The translations under genes and the position numbers were made by a program. Below the pieces are notes generated by a model that had not been told where the DNA came from, searched no databases, and worked only from the letters and a program-made list of their open reading frames with translations. Below are positions 33,965-46,151 of a DNA stretch of 64,000 nt, piece after piece; position 1 is the stretch's first letter, and the number at the start of each line of letters is the position of its first letter. Source of the stretch: Liolophura sinensis (lineage: Eukaryota > Mollusca > Polyplacophora > Chitonida > Chitonidae). Location: positions 27,924,628 to 27,988,627 of the forward strand of contig NC_088305.1 of the NCBI RefSeq assembly GCF_032854445.1, read 5' to 3'.

Positions 33965-34616
33965 AGATTATTTTTAGATCGTCCTTTAACACAGGAAAAA
34001 GACATATTCTGCCTGTAAATCAGCAATTGAAATCGATGTGGCCTTATGGGGAAAAAAAACAACCTAGTCATAACCCAGATCTGTTTCACCTCTCTTCCCC
34101 ATCATCCTCCCGCCACCCCCCAACACCCCCCAACACTACAGTCATCAGTTGACAAGAGTCAGGTCGTGAGAAAAAATCATCAGAAGCTAAGAGAACCATT
34201 TTCTACAAGCAACATGTACACAGGCGGCTGTATAATAAGCCTTCTACACAGACCTTGACTTCCAACACCAGAAGGATTCTTCTTGTATTCACACAAAAAA
34301 GAAACAGGGCCCAATACAGCTTTCTAATTTGAGCACCCACTCAGTAGGCTAATTTGGACTAAAACAGTTTCAGATTGTACCCCATATGAAATCAATATCT
34401 TCTCTACCCGACATAAGTTTTAAAATTAATGAGGAGTCTTTGTACAGTCAGTATGGACGCAGTGAAATGTTTCAAACAATGAAGTTAAAACTTATCAGAC
34501 AATGTTCCCTGTAACAGGAGATTTTTAAGGGTATGCTGTAATTTGTGCAACTCTGAAAGGTATCAAAATATCCTTATATTTGGCCCTGCAAAAGTATGCT
34601 GAATGACCTAAAATTT

Positions 34617-34761
34617 TTTAGTTATTTATTTATTTGAGTACACCGTACTCAAGAATATTTCACTTATACAGCGGTGGCCAGCATTATGGTGGGAGGAAAA
34701 CTGGGCAAATCCCGGGAGAAACTGACAACCATCCGCAGGTTGCTGGCAGACCTTCCCACTT
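34617..34761 (-). mobile_element. SINE family A, headless copy
   Basis: Tail and body present (CACCGTACTCAAGAATATTT, GCCAGCATTATGGTGGGAGG). It stops at GGCAGACCTTCCCA. Confidence 0.85.
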
Positions 34762-34976
34762 ATGACCTAAAATTTCATCCATGATTAAGTTGCACTTTTT
34801 CTTGATCCTGCAAATGGCTGAAAATGGCTGATTTTCTTTCTTTCAGATTGTTTTAAATTCTTTCCTGTTCCCATCACGCACACAGAAGTGTGAAAAACTC
34901 AGGACAGTTCTTGATCAAACAAACTACATACGTACAGTGCAACAGTGGACAGGACTTGAAAGTTGTTGAATTTAAT

Positions 34977-35128
34977 TTTTTATTTATTTATTTATTTGAT
35001 TGGTGTTTTATGCCGGACTCAAGAATATTTCACTATACGATTGCGGCCAGCATTATGGTTGGAGAAACCGGGCAGATCCTGGGCGAAACCCATGACCATC
35101 TGCAGGTTGCTGGCAGACCTTCCCATTT
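34977..35128 (-). mobile_element. SINE family A, headless copy truncated at the same point as its neighbour
   Basis: Tail (TTTATTTA)n and body; it ends at GGCAGACCTTCCCA exactly like the copy at 34617-34761, 216 bp away. Confidence 0.85.
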
Positions 35129-35699
35129 GTTAATTTAGCAACATTTACCACTACATGTATCAATCTTTAATAGTAAACAAGAAGTTTAATCTTTTATTAA
35201 GATTGCAGAATGAATGATTATAGACAGTTTTATGCCATATCAGCGATATTTAGGAGACAAGATGTGTCAACCAGAAATCCATACAGTTTTCAGTAGCAAC
35301 ATCCAAAATCAAACAAAACCTCTACAGAAATATGTTCTTCAGAAGGAATCTCAAAAAAAAGTTTTTTCAGAACAAAAATGGCTCTAGATATAGTGCTGTC
35401 TGATTAGCCACAGACTGATGATCTCTATCTGGAGTGACACTATATTGGAATTATCTAGAAGAGTGGCGCATAACAGAACTGCTGATACAGTTTAAAAAAA
35501 ACAATGGGCCCTGTTAAATTCTCCATGTTAAAAAAGGAGCTGAGACTGCATGTTTCTCATTACATGTAAGTATCTACTGATTTGTGCAATATCCGAATTC
35601 CAAAAACACACACAATGTTACCATTACATGGCTGGAATATTGCTGACGTGGCATCGTGGCCAAAAGCATTAAGATAAAATGAATGAATGACTGCGGTTT

Positions 35700-35755
35700 A
35701 ATGCCACATTGCCACATTTCACATTGCCACATTTCACATTGCCACATTTCACGTG
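35700..35755. repeat. 15-bp tandem repeat, about 3.5 copies
   Basis: CACATTTCACATTGC repeated. Confidence 0.85.
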
Positions 35756-37019
35756 TTTGCCTACATTCTGAATGGATGTGCATTACATGTATACTTGTAT
35801 AAAATCGCAAGTTAATATGCATGACGTTTAAATCATGCGCTATCATGCACACGTACACGCTGATGTAAAAATAAGTTCACAGTTTTGTTTGTGGCTGTAA
35901 CAGAGTTTTTGATCGTACATATTCATGTACGGTCATTTGCATGTAAAACAAGGGCTGGTAAGGGCGTCATGACCTGACCCAGCCTATGCATTATTAATGG
36001 CAATATTGTTACATTATAATATTACAAACAGCTGTAGAGCTGATTAAGAATAGAGTCTTTTTTTAGCCATTTCGTACACTGACAGCGATAATGTAAAAAG
36101 CATCCCATTAATGTAATATTTTACGTGAAGTTTTTCACACGCACACCCAACTAAAAAGTATCAATCATATATAGTCATATAAATCATGTAAATACTGCAG
36201 AATTTCTGAACTAGAAATAAAACCCAGAGCAGGTTTTGCTTGCTACATGTGCATGGGTAGCTCAGCCTTCTGGCTCCATTTTCTGTTGCTAAATGTTTTG
36301 TATGTGCTTTTTATAACAAACCGCAGTCTAAGATGTTATTTACTCTTTCTCGCTTCTCATGCCAGATGAATGTGAATTAATATGTTTAAGTTTGGGAACA
36401 CATTTAGAAAACTCAAGTTTTTGTTGAGATTATTTGACTGATCACACTGGAAACTTAAACACATGGATTATATACATCATGTACCTCATTAAGTTGTGTT
36501 TTTACTTGAAAAAATGTTATTGTTCTCGGCTACGGTTTCCTTTCACCCCACCCTTCCCCCGAAATACTTGTACTGTCAATGGAGCAGGAAATGCTGCGTC
36601 AAGCCAGGTGCAGGTTACCCACTTGCCCTGAAGTCTCACAAGAGTTGGAATAACAGACTGTGAGAAGGACAGTCATGCTACTCTGGGGTGTATCGCCAAC
36701 AATGAACTGACATACATGTTATCAGAGGATATTAACCATCCATCTTCATCAAAATGTACAACTGTCCTTCACGAAAAATCCAGTCCAAAACATCCTTCAG
36801 CAATCTGTTTCCCCTATTTTCAAATTCCCACAAGTTTTGAAAGGGTTTTGGTAGAAAATACAGATTTCTTATTACATTAAGTGAATTCTTATTAATAAAT
36901 ATCAATACCACATCACCAATTTCATAAAAACAATGGAAGTCTTGTCTAAGACATAACAGTTAATCCAAGGCTTAAGCCACAGCAGATTATTGACCAACAT
37001 GACCAAGATCTGATTTACT

Positions 37020-38295
37020 AGTAGATGTAGTCAGTACAGCAGACATCCAGGCGCTTTAGTAGTACACGTAGTCAGTACAGCAGACATCCGGGCACTTTAC
37101 CAGTACATGTAGTCAGTACAGCAGACATCCGGGCACCTTAGTAGTACATGTAGTCAGTACAGCTGACATCCAGAGGCTTTAGTAGTACATGTAGTCAGTA
37201 CAGCAGACATCCGGGCACCTTAGTAGTACATGTAGTCAGTACAGCTGACATCCAGAGGCTTTAGTAGTACATGTAGTCAGTACAGCAGACATTCGGGCAC
37301 CTTAGTAGTACACGCAGTCAGTAAACCAGACATCCGAGCACTTTACTGGTACATGAAGTCAGTACAGCAGACACCCGGGCGCTTTACTAGTACACGTAGT
37401 CAGTACAGCAGAAACCTGGGCGCTTTACTAGTACATGTTGTCAGTACAGCAGACATCCGGGCGCTTTAGTAGTACATGCTGTCAGTACAGCAGACATCCG
37501 GGTACTATACTAGTACACGCAGTCAATACAGCAGACATCCGGGCACTTTAGTAGTACATGTAGTCAGTACAGCAGACATCCGGGCACTATACTAGTACAC
37601 GTAGTCAGTACAGCAGACACCCGGGCGCTTTACTAGTACATGTAGTCAGTACAGCAGACATCCGGGCGCTTTACTAGTACATGTAATCAGCAAAGCAGAC
37701 ATCCGGGCACTTTACTAGTACATGCTGTCAGTACAGCAGACACCCGGGCACTTTACCAGTACATGTAGTTAGTACAGCAGACATCCAGGCACTTTACTAG
37801 TACATGTAGTCAGTACAGCAGACATCCGGGTACTTTACTAGTACACGTAGTCAGTACAGCAGACACCCGGGCACTTTACCAGTACATGTAGTTAGTACAG
37901 CAGACATCCAGGCACTTTACTAGTACATGTAGTCAGTAAAGCAGACATCCAAGCACTTTAGTAGTACATGTAGTCAGTAAAGCAGACATCCAGGCACTTT
38001 ACTGGTACATGTAGTCAGTGCAGCAGACATCCGGGCGCTTTACTAGTACATGTAGTCAGTACAGCAGACATCCGGGTACTTTACTAGTACACGTAGTCAG
38101 TACAGCAGACACCCGGGCACCTTACCAGTACATGTAGTTAGTACAGCAGACATCCAGGCACTTTACTAGTACATGTGGTCAGTACTGCAGACATCCAGGC
38201 AATTTACTGGTACATGTAGTCAGTGCAGCAGACATCCAGGCACTTTACTAGTACATGCAGTCAATACACCAGACATCCTGGCACATTACTTGTAC
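37020..38295. repeat. Minisatellite, 41-bp unit, about 31 copies, with higher-order 123-bp blocks
   Basis: The unit runs CTAGTACATGTAGTCAGTAC, AGCAGACATCCGGGCACTTT, A. Variants (TACACGTAG, GACACCCGGG, CCAGTACATGTAGTTAG) recur in fixed three-unit order, for example from about 37739 and 37862, exactly 123 bp apart, and again near 38105. This shows that blocks, not just single units, were copied. It lies in C1GALT1 intron 1. Confidence 0.95.
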
Positions 38296-40650
38296 ATGTA
38301 TGAGTCAGCGGCAAACAGATGACCAGGTGAAAGATAACATGGGAAGGAATAGGGAAATGAGCAACAATGGACGATATTCAGAAAAGTACAGCTGGTAATA
38401 ACCAGAAATGATAGTGTGTATGACAACAGAACAAAGTGCTCAATACACATATATATATAAACATGAACTTTACCAAAACCAAAGGCTGTCAAGAAGAGAT
38501 TTGCATTAATGCCCAAGATATTCAGACAATCTTTTCACCGCTGTGCGTGAGCGAGTAAGTTTGTCAGCAAATACCCTGATGTCTGCGGTCTCAAATACAA
38601 AGAATTATTAAATGTGATAGGACACTGCCAAACCATTATCTCTCTTGTATATTTTCAAAAATTAAATTTTTTATCTGTCTCTGAGTGGATGATACATTTT
38701 TTGGGCAACTGAAAGTGAAGTTAGTTGGCAACATTTTAGGCCATCAATTTGATGATAATTGTATACTGGTAGTTTCATTATCGGAGTGTAACTGTGCAGT
38801 TTAAAGCTTGTATCCAGGCATGCATAGCTCTGCAATGCTGTAGCATCTGGTCAAACTTGCAGCGTGGGGAAAGGGGATATTGGAGGGTGGTGCGAGGAGG
38901 CTGAACAGGGACTTACTGTGGTTAAATTCCAGGTGGGTGGGATGAGTTTAGCTAGGGCTTTTTGTTTTACGCAAATTGGAATACTGCAGGGAAGGGAGGG
39001 GATTGTCACTTATCTATTTGTTGCAATTGTTTAAAGGGAACATGCAAGTAACCCAGATCTATGGAAAAGTAAGTTTTATAGGATTGGGAGGGGAGGGTAT
39101 GGGGTGGGGTCAAGGGTGTTCTCTGGTCCAACCAAAAAGCAACTCTGAAGCACTGCAGCTGCTTGTCCTGCAGACGGCCAGGGATACAGGGTAATCATCA
39201 ATGGAGTCTTAAGAAATATATGTACATGTAAGCTAGGATAAAGAATTAATACAGGCTATACAGGATATTTTGGGCGAAAAATTGATCAGCGCACACACTT
39301 GTACTAACAAATTTTTGCTATTATAGGAGACCAATAAAATAATTACCGTTCACAAAATATCCCTCTCATCTGTGCACATGTTACCATTCGAACTCAGTGA
39401 TGAAGTCCATAAGATTTATAATGCCAGATGCATTGTAACTTTTTCAAACCTTAGAATAATTTTATTTTATCATTTCTTCCCCCATAAATAGGACACATGC
39501 AAGTCTGATTTTTCCTGACAGGCAACGATTTAAGCTACATGTATTTGATATGATTAGCAAATATGGATTTTTGGATACAAATCTCTGGAATAGCCTCTGT
39601 TAGGACGATGGGTGTTAGGTATGGTGCTGGGGGGTTAGCTTCTGAGGTGGGTAGTACTGTCTTCCATCAGAGGTCAGGGGTTAGAGGTCATCAGGCTAAT
39701 AGGGAGAGACTTGGACACCAACACATAACAATAGCATGTACTGTGGGTTGTAACCCTTGTTTTCCAAATATACTCAGGCTCTTCAATATGCACTCTCTGT
39801 TTCCAAAAGTTCTATATTTATGATAAAAATCACATACACTACCATTGGTACTCAAGATTTTAATATGTTTAAATTATTTTTAAAATCTAACTACAGCTAC
39901 CTCGACCAGCAACGCTGTCAGACACTTTTAACACAGCTTAAAACCATGCATACATCTCCATCAAAGTCCATCAAAGTCCACAAAAAAGACATCCACACGA
40001 CATGCTTGATTGCACACCAGACATCGCATGGAACAAACATGGGACTCATATGCCCAAATAAAATTATATTTAAATTATTACAAAATTACACCAGGTACAC
40101 AGGGCTCTTGATCTGGACAAGTGGTTAGTCCCTAACTAGAGGGCTGAGGTGTTATTTTTTTCACCCTGTAAATCCTATGGGAAAGAGGGGACAGACGTTA
40201 TCTCTTAACACCCTGGCAAGGCTAGTATTGAGCAGCTCTAGCTAGATGGACTATGTCTAACTCTGGTGTAGGCCTGCATGGCTTGCACTTAATTCATAGT
40301 TATAGTACTGCACAAATTTTGCACTCCATTTATATGCAGAAGTGGCTTGAACAGCTGATGACAGATCATGTATCCGTACAGGAAACACTGCTCCCATTGT
40401 CAATGCTTCAGAAACAAACCCACGCCCACAAAATCAAGGCTTCAAAAACGGAGTTATCATTTCTTCCCCCATTTCCGCCACTGTTGCATTTTTGTTCAAA
40501 CTTTCGCCTCCGATTCGACACCCAACAAAATTTCAAGAGTTTTAACAAATCACAGGTGTTTGGACACTCAATTACAGGCAGCTAATCGTCCGTTTGGCCA
40601 GTGGTCAGATCAAACAAGAAGACAGACACTGAGACAGTGATGAAGTTTAC

Positions 40651-40888
40651 CTTCGTGCGCTACTGCGTTTGAATCTTCCCAGCGCATGACGGTGTCCGGG
40701 CCCTCAGCCCCATCCAAGTGCCCGTGAACATGAGGGTTGTCCGGCACGAACTGAGCAGCACCGAACCCTGCTCCGCGAGGTTTGGGCGTCACCAGCTGGT
40801 TACTCACGGCCAAGAAGTATGTAATGCTGATACCCAGTGATATTCCAACCGTAAAAGTCACCAGACTTCCTTTTGGCATACTTGCCAT
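40651..40888 (-). CDS. C1GALT1: C1GALT1 coding exon 1 (cytosolic tail, signal anchor, stem)
   Basis: The start is taken at the ATG 40888-40886 (context AAGATGG). It encodes MASMPKGS, a 20-odd-residue hydrophobic segment (VTFTVGISLGISITYFLAV) and a hydrophilic stem, the type II Golgi-membrane layout of this enzyme. The donor GTAAAC leaves phase 1, completed by AA of exon 2 to give Glu, so 79 residues plus one base fit exactly. An in-frame upstream codon run (MCVFLSLHKNEEK before MASM) exists, but the nearer ATG gives a membrane topology typical of the family. The stem contains a His-rich DNPHVHGHLDG that also resembles stems in this family. It pairs with exon 2 over an 11.8 kb intron. Confidence 0.9.
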
Positions 40889-41715
40889 CTTTTCTTCGTT
40901 TTTGTGCAGAGACAAAAACACGCACAACGCCTATCGCTACAACATCGCGTTGTTCAAGTGCTGCTCTCCTATTGCGACTATTCCCTGCCTCTGAATGTAG
41001 AGAACTCCACAGCTCAGGAAGAGGGTCTACAGGGGAGGGTGTCGACTAGCGAAAAACTTCTCTGGGTTTGTACTGTGTATGTATTTAACATTACAGAGAA
41101 CTTCATTTAACATTGTAGTGCTCACTCAGTTTTCTCCCTTTGGAGTTAAGCTGAAATGGAAATTGTTCTCTTGGAACATTCATAGACTACTTCATCACAT
41201 CATCTGCAAACTGAAATGAAAAATGCGAAATTAGCCTGCGCAATTAACTTACAGCCCAGCTACTGTACCAACTCTAGCTTTTCATGTTAGCTTTAAAAAA
41301 ATTGCGATTTCTCTATGATTCAAATAATCTGTTACTTCTTGATGAAATGATGGAGATATATCCCATGATCGTTCATACTACTCCTTTACATGTTTTCAAA
41401 TTCAGCAGGGAGCCGCGGGGAGGGGATTGAGGGGAGGGGGTTTGAGGGGGGGGGCTCAAAGGGCGCGGATCCTTTAAGAAGGACGCGAAAGGAAGGACGC
41501 TTTCCGCGTCTGCCGCGGACGAACGAAGATTGCGCTATTGTTACAAACTCGCATTCTGCGAGGTCGCGAAGGTCGCGGTCAAAGATGGACGCTATCCGCC
41601 ACTGACAATAATTAAGCCTGAATATGTCTCCAGTCTCCACTCCCACGCTACCGCCGGCATAATATGTGACGACAATACATGTACGTAACGGATTTACCAC
41701 CGACACAATCAACTG
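40889..41715 (-). promoter_or_regulatory. C1GALT1 5' region with GC-rich, CpG-dense segment
   Basis: Upstream of the start codon, 41400-41590 is rich in CG dinucleotides (CTTTCCGCGTCTGCCGCGGA, GAGGTCGCGAAGGTCGCGGT) and includes G-tracts at 41417-41455. It is a plausible promoter, but no TATA or clear initiator is assigned. Confidence 0.3.
41417..41455 (+). promoter_or_regulatory. Potential G-quadruplex
   Basis: Five G-tracts of 4 or more (GGGG A GGGG ATTGA GGGG A GGGGG TTTGA then a 9-G run) with loops of 1-5 bases, on the strand opposite to the C1GALT1 coding strand, about 550 bp upstream of its ATG. Confidence 0.6.
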
Positions 41716-41870
41716 TATGTATTTATTTATTTCATTGCTTGTTTTACGCCGTACTCAAGAATATTTATCTTATACGACGGCGACCAGCATTATGGTGAGA
41801 GGAAATCGGGCAGAGCTCTAGGCAAACCCACGACCATCCGCAGGTAGATGACAGATCGTCCCATGTACGA
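41716..41870 (-). mobile_element. SINE family A, headless copy
   Basis: Tail, TACGCCGTACTCAAGAATAT, body GACCAGCATTATGGTGAGAG. It stops near GATCGTCCCATGTACGAG. Confidence 0.82.
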
Positions 41871-41967
41871 GATCATGACTCAAGTTGTTTTCTCGGATAT
41901 CCATCATGACAGTGATGTGGCCATATATGCATATACGTAGGTATATATTTCAGATGTCTACCTTACC

Positions 41968-42175
41968 AACCGGCCCCGATGGCTCGGTTGGTAAAGCGTC
42001 CGTTTCGGGGGCGGTAGATTCGGAGTCAGTCCTGGGTCGGGTCGCAACTAAGACCTTAAAAGAGGAAGTTATAGCTGCCGCCGCACGACTGGTTGACCCG
42101 TATCAGTGTAATGGCTCAGGTGCGGCGCCTTAATTGCCTTCAGTAAATCACGCCAAGCAGAAGAACTTCCTCCAC
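41968..42175 (+). mobile_element. SINE family B (tRNA-headed), 3'-truncated copy
   Basis: The head ACCGGCCCCGATGGCTCGGT TGGTAAAGCG resembles an A box. Then come TCAGTCCTGGGTCGGGTCGC and the family B core GACTGGTTGACCCGTATCAG TGTAATGGCTC. The tail (GATGTTAAACC-type) is missing. Confidence 0.78.
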
Positions 42176-42344
42176 TTTGGATTTCTAAAACTTCTTTGAC
42201 TATAATTCTTCCCGTGCACTTCAAAGCTGAACGTCAACTTTGTCTTTCTGTATAGAAGATATTAATGACGTAATGTTATACAGATTATAAAATATTAATC
42301 TCTTCGCTGCTATTTTTGTGATATCGGAGTAATATGAATTGAAT

Positions 42345-42574
42345 GGCGCAATGAGCCAGGAGCCTTCCACCAGTGCTGTCGCTGGGAGTTTCAAGTCCAG
42401 CTCATGCTCACTTCCTCTCTGATCGTAGGTCTACGTGGGAAGATATCTCAGCAACATGCGGATGGTCGTGGGTTTCCCCGGGTTCTGCCCGGTTTCCTCC
42501 CATGATTCTGGCCACCGTCGTATAATTGAAATATTCTTGAGTACAACGTAAAAGACCAATTAAATAAATAAATA
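42345..42574 (+). mobile_element. SINE family A, nearly full-length copy
   Basis: It starts within the head (GGCGCAATGAGCCAGGAGCC), has a B-box-like GGGAGTTTCAAGTCCAGC, the body, and ends CCAATTAAATAAATAAATAC. Confidence 0.88.
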
Positions 42575-42936
42575 CCGTGAGTCAATTTGATCAACATTCG
42601 TTTGGCTTTTTAATAAATTGTGGCGGTCAGTTTAACCTTTGGTAGGTTACTGACGAATTGATGCTGGCCTACAGATATCCATACTTGGTGGAAGTCAAGT
42701 GGTCTTCAACGAACGGTTTATTACAAACGGTCACAGGAGCATCGTGCTATGGTCACCTATATAGGTGCCTCCATGTAACTTCAAAAGGAATTTACCTTTT
42801 CTGACAACTTAAAATTAATAAAACCTTTCTGCTGTCCTAAACTATAGAACTACATGTATATACATGTACGATTGAGAAGTTTCATATGAAATTTCATTCA
42901 TAATGCCCTTAATATTGTCGGTAAGAATTTTGATCA
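42575..42936. other. Intergenic, nothing recognised
   Basis: Unique sequence between two SINE copies; no exon. Confidence 0.45.
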
Positions 42937-43122
42937 TGCTGGCTTCCTCTCCGGCCGTATGTGGGAAGGTCTTGCAACAACCTGCGGGTGGTGGTGAGTT
43001 TCCATCTGGCTCTGCCCGGTTTCCTCCCACCATGATGACGGCCGCCGTCGTATAAGTGAAATATTCTTGAGTGCTGCGTAAAACACCAGTCAAATAAATA
43101 AATACATAAATAAATAAATAAG
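42937..43122 (+). mobile_element. SINE family A, 5'-truncated copy
   Basis: CATGCTGGCTTCCTCTCCGG, the body, and a longer (AAAT)n tail to 43122. Confidence 0.88.
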
Positions 43123-44700
43123 AATTTTGAAACTATTTAAGTTTTACACCATTCTAACCCAAAATCGTCAGTGTAGGCATTCTAGCCTTTGAATATAAAA
43201 CTTGAAATTAAGACATTATATAAGGTCGACAGTGCTTTATTAGCTGGTCCTTTATGACATGTACATCAAAGCCGCACGTAGGCAAATATGCATACATCCA
43301 TACCAGCATTCATATGCTGAACACCAGCCTGTTACAAAGCGTCAACTTCGGCTCACCATTAACTTGCGGCATAGGCCGAGATGCAGTCTATACATGTAAA
43401 AATGCCGTGGGGCGCAAACCGTGCTGATACAGCTGGTATAATTGCTAATAGGGCACCGGATATCACTTTCATATTAATAATAAATAACATTGCGTGTTTA
43501 GCACTGCGGTCACATACATTAGCGATACATTGTTTGGACACGAATATGTAGGCCTACCGATTAATACATCTATTTTGAAGCGTGACAAATCTGTGTTCAA
43601 GAAAGACAAATTAAAAAAATTAACCATATAAAAAAAAGAAATAAAAAAAAAACCATACACAAACAGATATTAATTTGCGAGCTCCATTGTCTACGACACA
43701 CATATCGCTACACCTCGAGAAGATATCGGACGAATTCCCATACGGTACATTTTTACAGCGTTTTACGTTAGATTTACATGCATAACTAATGCGGGAAAGT
43801 CACTCTGGATGCAATAGTGTGTCGAGTTACCTCCCCTGTACCTTGCGACGACATTTCAGCCCAACTCACATTCGCCAAAATAGGCCTATCTCATGTTTAC
43901 TCATGAAATATGAAGTCCAGAAACTAATCAGGATATCAGTAAACAATTAAAAGCAATATAAAAAATCAGAAAACTCCATATAGTTAATCGAATGTTCGAT
44001 ATCAGCATACGCCGCACCTAACTATATCACAATGCATTCCTATCACAGCCAAATAAAACATTTCCAAAAGGAAGTGAAAGAAGACCTCTTTTAGGTGAAA
44101 CAAATTCAAGGAATTAGACAAATATATGAGTAAAACGTTGTTAAGGTAAGCAAATTAAACGGACAATGGGAACAAGTACTAAGCCACAACCTTTCATTAA
44201 ATATGTCCACTTTCATTTCAGTAAAGAAAAAAAACTAAAAATGCGAAATACATTTAACCCTTCCAGATTTGATTTGATGAAGGTTGTAAATAAAAGTAGG
44301 TACAACATGTCAAACTATCTGAATAACGTTAAAATACATATAATGTCACGTGTACCGTATTAAAACGATTTTGTTTTTTATTGTAAACTTTTAGCGCCAT
44401 TTAAACCTATATATTGTTTTTTTTTCAGTACCGGTAACCGATTACTGATTCAGATTAACACTTCACTTTTTTTTTTGGAGAAAATTTTTTTCTCTACATA
44501 TATAATTATAAAATAATGGTGACGCGAATAGAATCAACATTTTTATAAATAACCAAGATTGTGACGAGTATAGAATTTTTCTTGAAGTTAAGCCGTAAAA
44601 TGTACTAACGCTTTTTCAATCGTTTTATTGAAGATACAGAGGATATCGGACTTGCTTTTCGAGTAAGGAAAATGTTCAGGTTCACATCTATATGTTTAAC
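43123..44700. other. Intergenic, AT-rich, nothing recognised
   Basis: Unique AT-rich sequence. Short open frames only, none with splice support. Confidence 0.45.
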
Positions 44701-44704
44701 TCAT

Positions 44705-44860
44705 AAATTGGTTTCATCTCTTAAGGCATCGCCTTATGCTTCGATTTGGTTTCCTCTTAGGAGCCATAAATACAACCACACTCAGAACTGGTTTCCTGTC
44801 TTAAGCCTTACCAATCCCGCTTTATTCTGAATTAAGTTTCCTCTCTTTTAGATCGTATAT
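44705..44860. repeat. Degenerate tandem repeat, about 42-bp unit, 4 copies
   Basis: GGTTTCATCTCTTAAGGC, GGTTTCCTCTTAGGAGCC, GGTTTCCTGTCTTAAGCC and AGTTTCCTCTCTTTTAGATC are spaced about 40-45 bp apart. Confidence 0.6.
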
Positions 44861-45063
44861 CAGTAACACTTTTCCAACTATATTTGCTCTTAGCCCAAAG
44901 AGACAGAAGTTTAATTTTAAAATTTAAACTAAAATGTAACTCGGAAGTATATTTATTAACATATCGCCAGACTTTGCTTCATGCAATAGACATATACAAG
45001 TATATATCGTACAACAATGTTTTACATTGAATTATATGGTCCTCAATAATAATACATAATAAT

Positions 45064-45181
45064 ACTCTCAAAAAAATAATCTGTTAAATTTAACAGTATT
45101 ATGTTATAACAACAGAATACATGCTAGCATCACTCAGACAACAGACTTTCTGTTAAAACTAAGAGATTATTTTTCGAGTGT
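45064..45181. mobile_element. MITE with TA target sites, copy 2 of the 8.5-kb TIR family
   Basis: The ends CTCTCAAAAAAATAATCTGT and (reverse) CACTCGAAAAATAATCTC match. TA is present at both borders. The inner block ATGCTAGCATCACTCAGACA ACAGACTTTCTGTTAAAACT is shared with copies at 9.9 and 59.1 kb. It is about 118 bp long with a shortened interior. Confidence 0.7.
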
Positions 45182-45672
45182 AATAAACTTAAACATTACC
45201 ACCACCACTATCATCACCACAATCGTAGCAATGGATAAGCTGAATAATAATAGCAATAATAATGATAATTAGTACAGCTGTATAGGAATTATTTAGGTCA
45301 GAATGTTTTGAGCGTGTATGTAAGATTTGCGCAAATAAAGTTGTATAGTTTACTGACTCAGGAAAATACATACATCTTCAAACATACCAAGCCATACTTT
45401 TAAGCAGCCATATTGGCTTCATCATGGAGGCATGTTGGGGGCTATACGTACAATACAACTATTAATGACGAATACATCAAATGTACATTTCCATACACGA
45501 TGCATAAAAAACCAAAGCACGAAAATGGCAATTTCTCCAAAAAATTTACAATTTTAAATCTCAATTCACCTGAGATATAGATATATGTATATAGAGCATT
45601 CACAGTTTACATTGCAGTCCGCACGCATAAAGCTGACGGATTTCACCAAATATTTAATGCTTGGAATTCAAA
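45182..45672. other. SCRN 3' flank / 3' UTR
   Basis: AT-rich sequence between the MITE and the secernin stop. AATAAA-type signals on - are not decisive. Confidence 0.4.
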
Positions 45673-46151
45673 TCACTTGTAAAATTTTATCTCGGTGTCG
45701 ACGACGTCCTTAAACAAATCGACGATTTCTGGATATTTGGCTTCATTGAAATTTTTAAGGAATTCTTGCACGTCTTCAATGCATTCGTTTTCCAGATGTT
45801 GCATTGTTTCTCGCAGCTTCTGGCCTTGTGGAGACCCTTCCGCCATAAGTTTCCTCCCTTTCTCGTGCATTCTGTAAAGTAGGTGGCGCTGGTCTGAGGT
45901 TTCCTGCGAACCAGCCTCGATGCCGGATAGAGTGCCCTTCCCTATCACAGGATTTGGGCAAAAGACAAACGGCTTGAAAACAGACAAATTGGGGTCAGGG
46001 GTCGCCGTCAGCCAGTGAGAACACGGGACACTGGAACTACGTGGTGTGAGAACAGACACCTGGCTGGCGGTCGTCACTATGTCTCCATGGAAACTTATAC
46101 TGCTATTTACATCACGTAAGACTGAAAACATACTCTCCAGACAAAAGCTTC
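45673..46151 (-). CDS. SCRN: Secernin coding exon 5 (C-terminal)
   Basis: Last exon of secernin. It enters after TTGTTTTACAG with two bases completing a glycine codon from exon 4. It reads FCLESMFSVLRD, DIVTTASQVSVL, HWLTATPDPNLSVFKPFVF and DQRHLLYRMHEKGRKLM, then a helical tail with DVVDTEIKFYK and TGA at 45675-45673. TASMVSVLP, TATPDPSRSVFKPFIF, RRHxLYxxH and the D-TEIKF end are signature segments of vertebrate secernins 1-3. It adds 158 residues and has no frame disruptions. Confidence 0.96.

Larger units (their letters stand above)
28808..40650 (-). other. C1GALT1 intron 1, 11.8 kb, repeat-rich
   Basis: The ends are GTAAAC (40650-40645) and CAG (28810-28808), with matching phase 1/2. It holds the 27-bp repeat at 29.4 kb, SINEs at 30.4, 33.4, 34.6 and 35.0 kb, a duplicated TIR element (30692-31444), a MITE (33858-33964), a 15-bp repeat (35.7 kb) and the 41-bp minisatellite (37.0-38.3 kb). 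The stretches 31.5-33.3, 35.8-37.0 and 38.3-40.6 kb show nothing recognisable. Confidence 0.85.

Noticed and set aside
41386-41712. 108-codon open frame on - upstream of C1GALT1 as an exon
   Set aside because: It lies across G-tracts and CpG-rich sequence with no splice site joining it in phase to C1GALT1. The + strand is also open there, which suggests composition.
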